Under the pieces are notes generated by a model, which was not told where the DNA came from, did no database searches, and saw nothing but the letters and a program-made list of their open reading frames with translations. A DNA stretch of 6,318 nucleotides from CAVHXA01 sp963639765 (GTDB lineage: Bacteria; Bacillota; Clostridia; Oscillospirales; Oscillospiraceae): NCBI GenBank assembly GCA_963639765.1, contig CAVHXA010000094.1, forward strand, positions 1 to 6,318. The letters run 5' to 3'. Numbering within the stretch: position 1 is the stretch's first letter; every line of letters starts with the position of its first letter. A program made the position numbers and the translations under genes. This document shows positions 6,244 through 6,318 of this stretch, in pieces.

Positions 6244-6284
6244 TCAAAAATCAGAAAATGCCGCACCACGCAGGTGCGGCATTT
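6244..6284 (-). terminator. Strong hairpin terminator (best in minus direction, possibly bidirectional)
   Basis: AAATGCCGCACC (6256-6267) and GGTGCGGCATTT (6273-6284) form a perfect 12-bp stem with a 5-nt loop. On the minus strand the stem runs into ATTTTCTGATTTTTGA, a split U-tract. On the plus strand only ATTT follows. It most likely ends a minus-strand gene lying to the right of the window and insulates the operon's promoter from read-through. Confidence 0.8.
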
Positions 6285-6290
6285 CGCTTG

Positions 6291-6307
6291 ATGGGGGACA
6301 TCCCCAT
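6291..6307. repeat. Short perfect inverted repeat at the right edge
   Basis: ATGGGG (6291-6296) and CCCCAT (6302-6307) flank a GACAT loop, followed on the plus strand by ACCCC. It sits 6 nt beyond the terminator stem. It could be part of the 3' end of a neighbouring gene or a mobile-element sequence, but the window ends before this can be judged. Confidence 0.4.
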
Positions 6308-6318
6308 ACCCCTTTGAC

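Larger units (their letters stand above)
5671..6318. other. Non-coding upstream region of the operon
   Basis: No substantial gene is supported here. From right to left it holds an edge inverted repeat, a strong hairpin terminator, a second weak hairpin (GGCAA 6223-6227 with TTGCC 6238-6242), the serine-recombinase relic with its RBS, the extended -10 promoter, and the hairpin-rich leader of the helicase. Short frames of 35-40 codons exist in the leader but lack ribosome binding sites. Confidence 0.7.

Overview
The window looks like a low-to-moderate G+C Firmicute, most likely a gut-type Clostridia member (Ruminococcaceae/Lachnospiraceae-like). This rests on strong AGGAGG-type ribosome binding sites, an extended -10 promoter, an EpsG/CapM/PglC-type exopolysaccharide gene set, and a helicase with many HA repeats of a kind I associate with Clostridia. 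The taxon is inferred from style, not proven.

Every gene I can support reads on the minus strand, so transcription runs from right to left. The right end (about 5671-6318) is non-coding. It holds a strong bidirectional hairpin terminator at the edge, then a relic of a serine recombinase (a perfect RBS and about 15 recognisable residues, then out of frame), then an extended -10 promoter, then a leader of about 280 nt with three hairpins. One hairpin is terminator-like, and two can pair in mutually exclusive ways. The promoter drives a 1059-residue SF2 helicase carrying nine tandem HA repeats (2478-5657). Only 12 nt downstream comes a PglC-type phosphoglycosyltransferase (1848-2465), then a CapM/PglA-like GT4 glycosyltransferase (754-1851) overlapping it by 4 nt, then an EpsG-family membrane protein starting 2 nt later and running off the left edge (1-751).

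The three distal genes form a coherent surface-polysaccharide module. The PglC-like enzyme loads the first sugar phosphate on undecaprenyl phosphate, the GT4 enzyme extends it, and the EpsG protein probably polymerises the repeat unit. The unexplained element is the helicase. It sits first in what looks like the same transcription unit, with its stop codon inside the RBS of the sugar transferase gene. No nuclease, methylase or other defence partner is visible. Its role may be nucleic-acid remodelling, defence or regulation of the locus; the sequence does not settle which.
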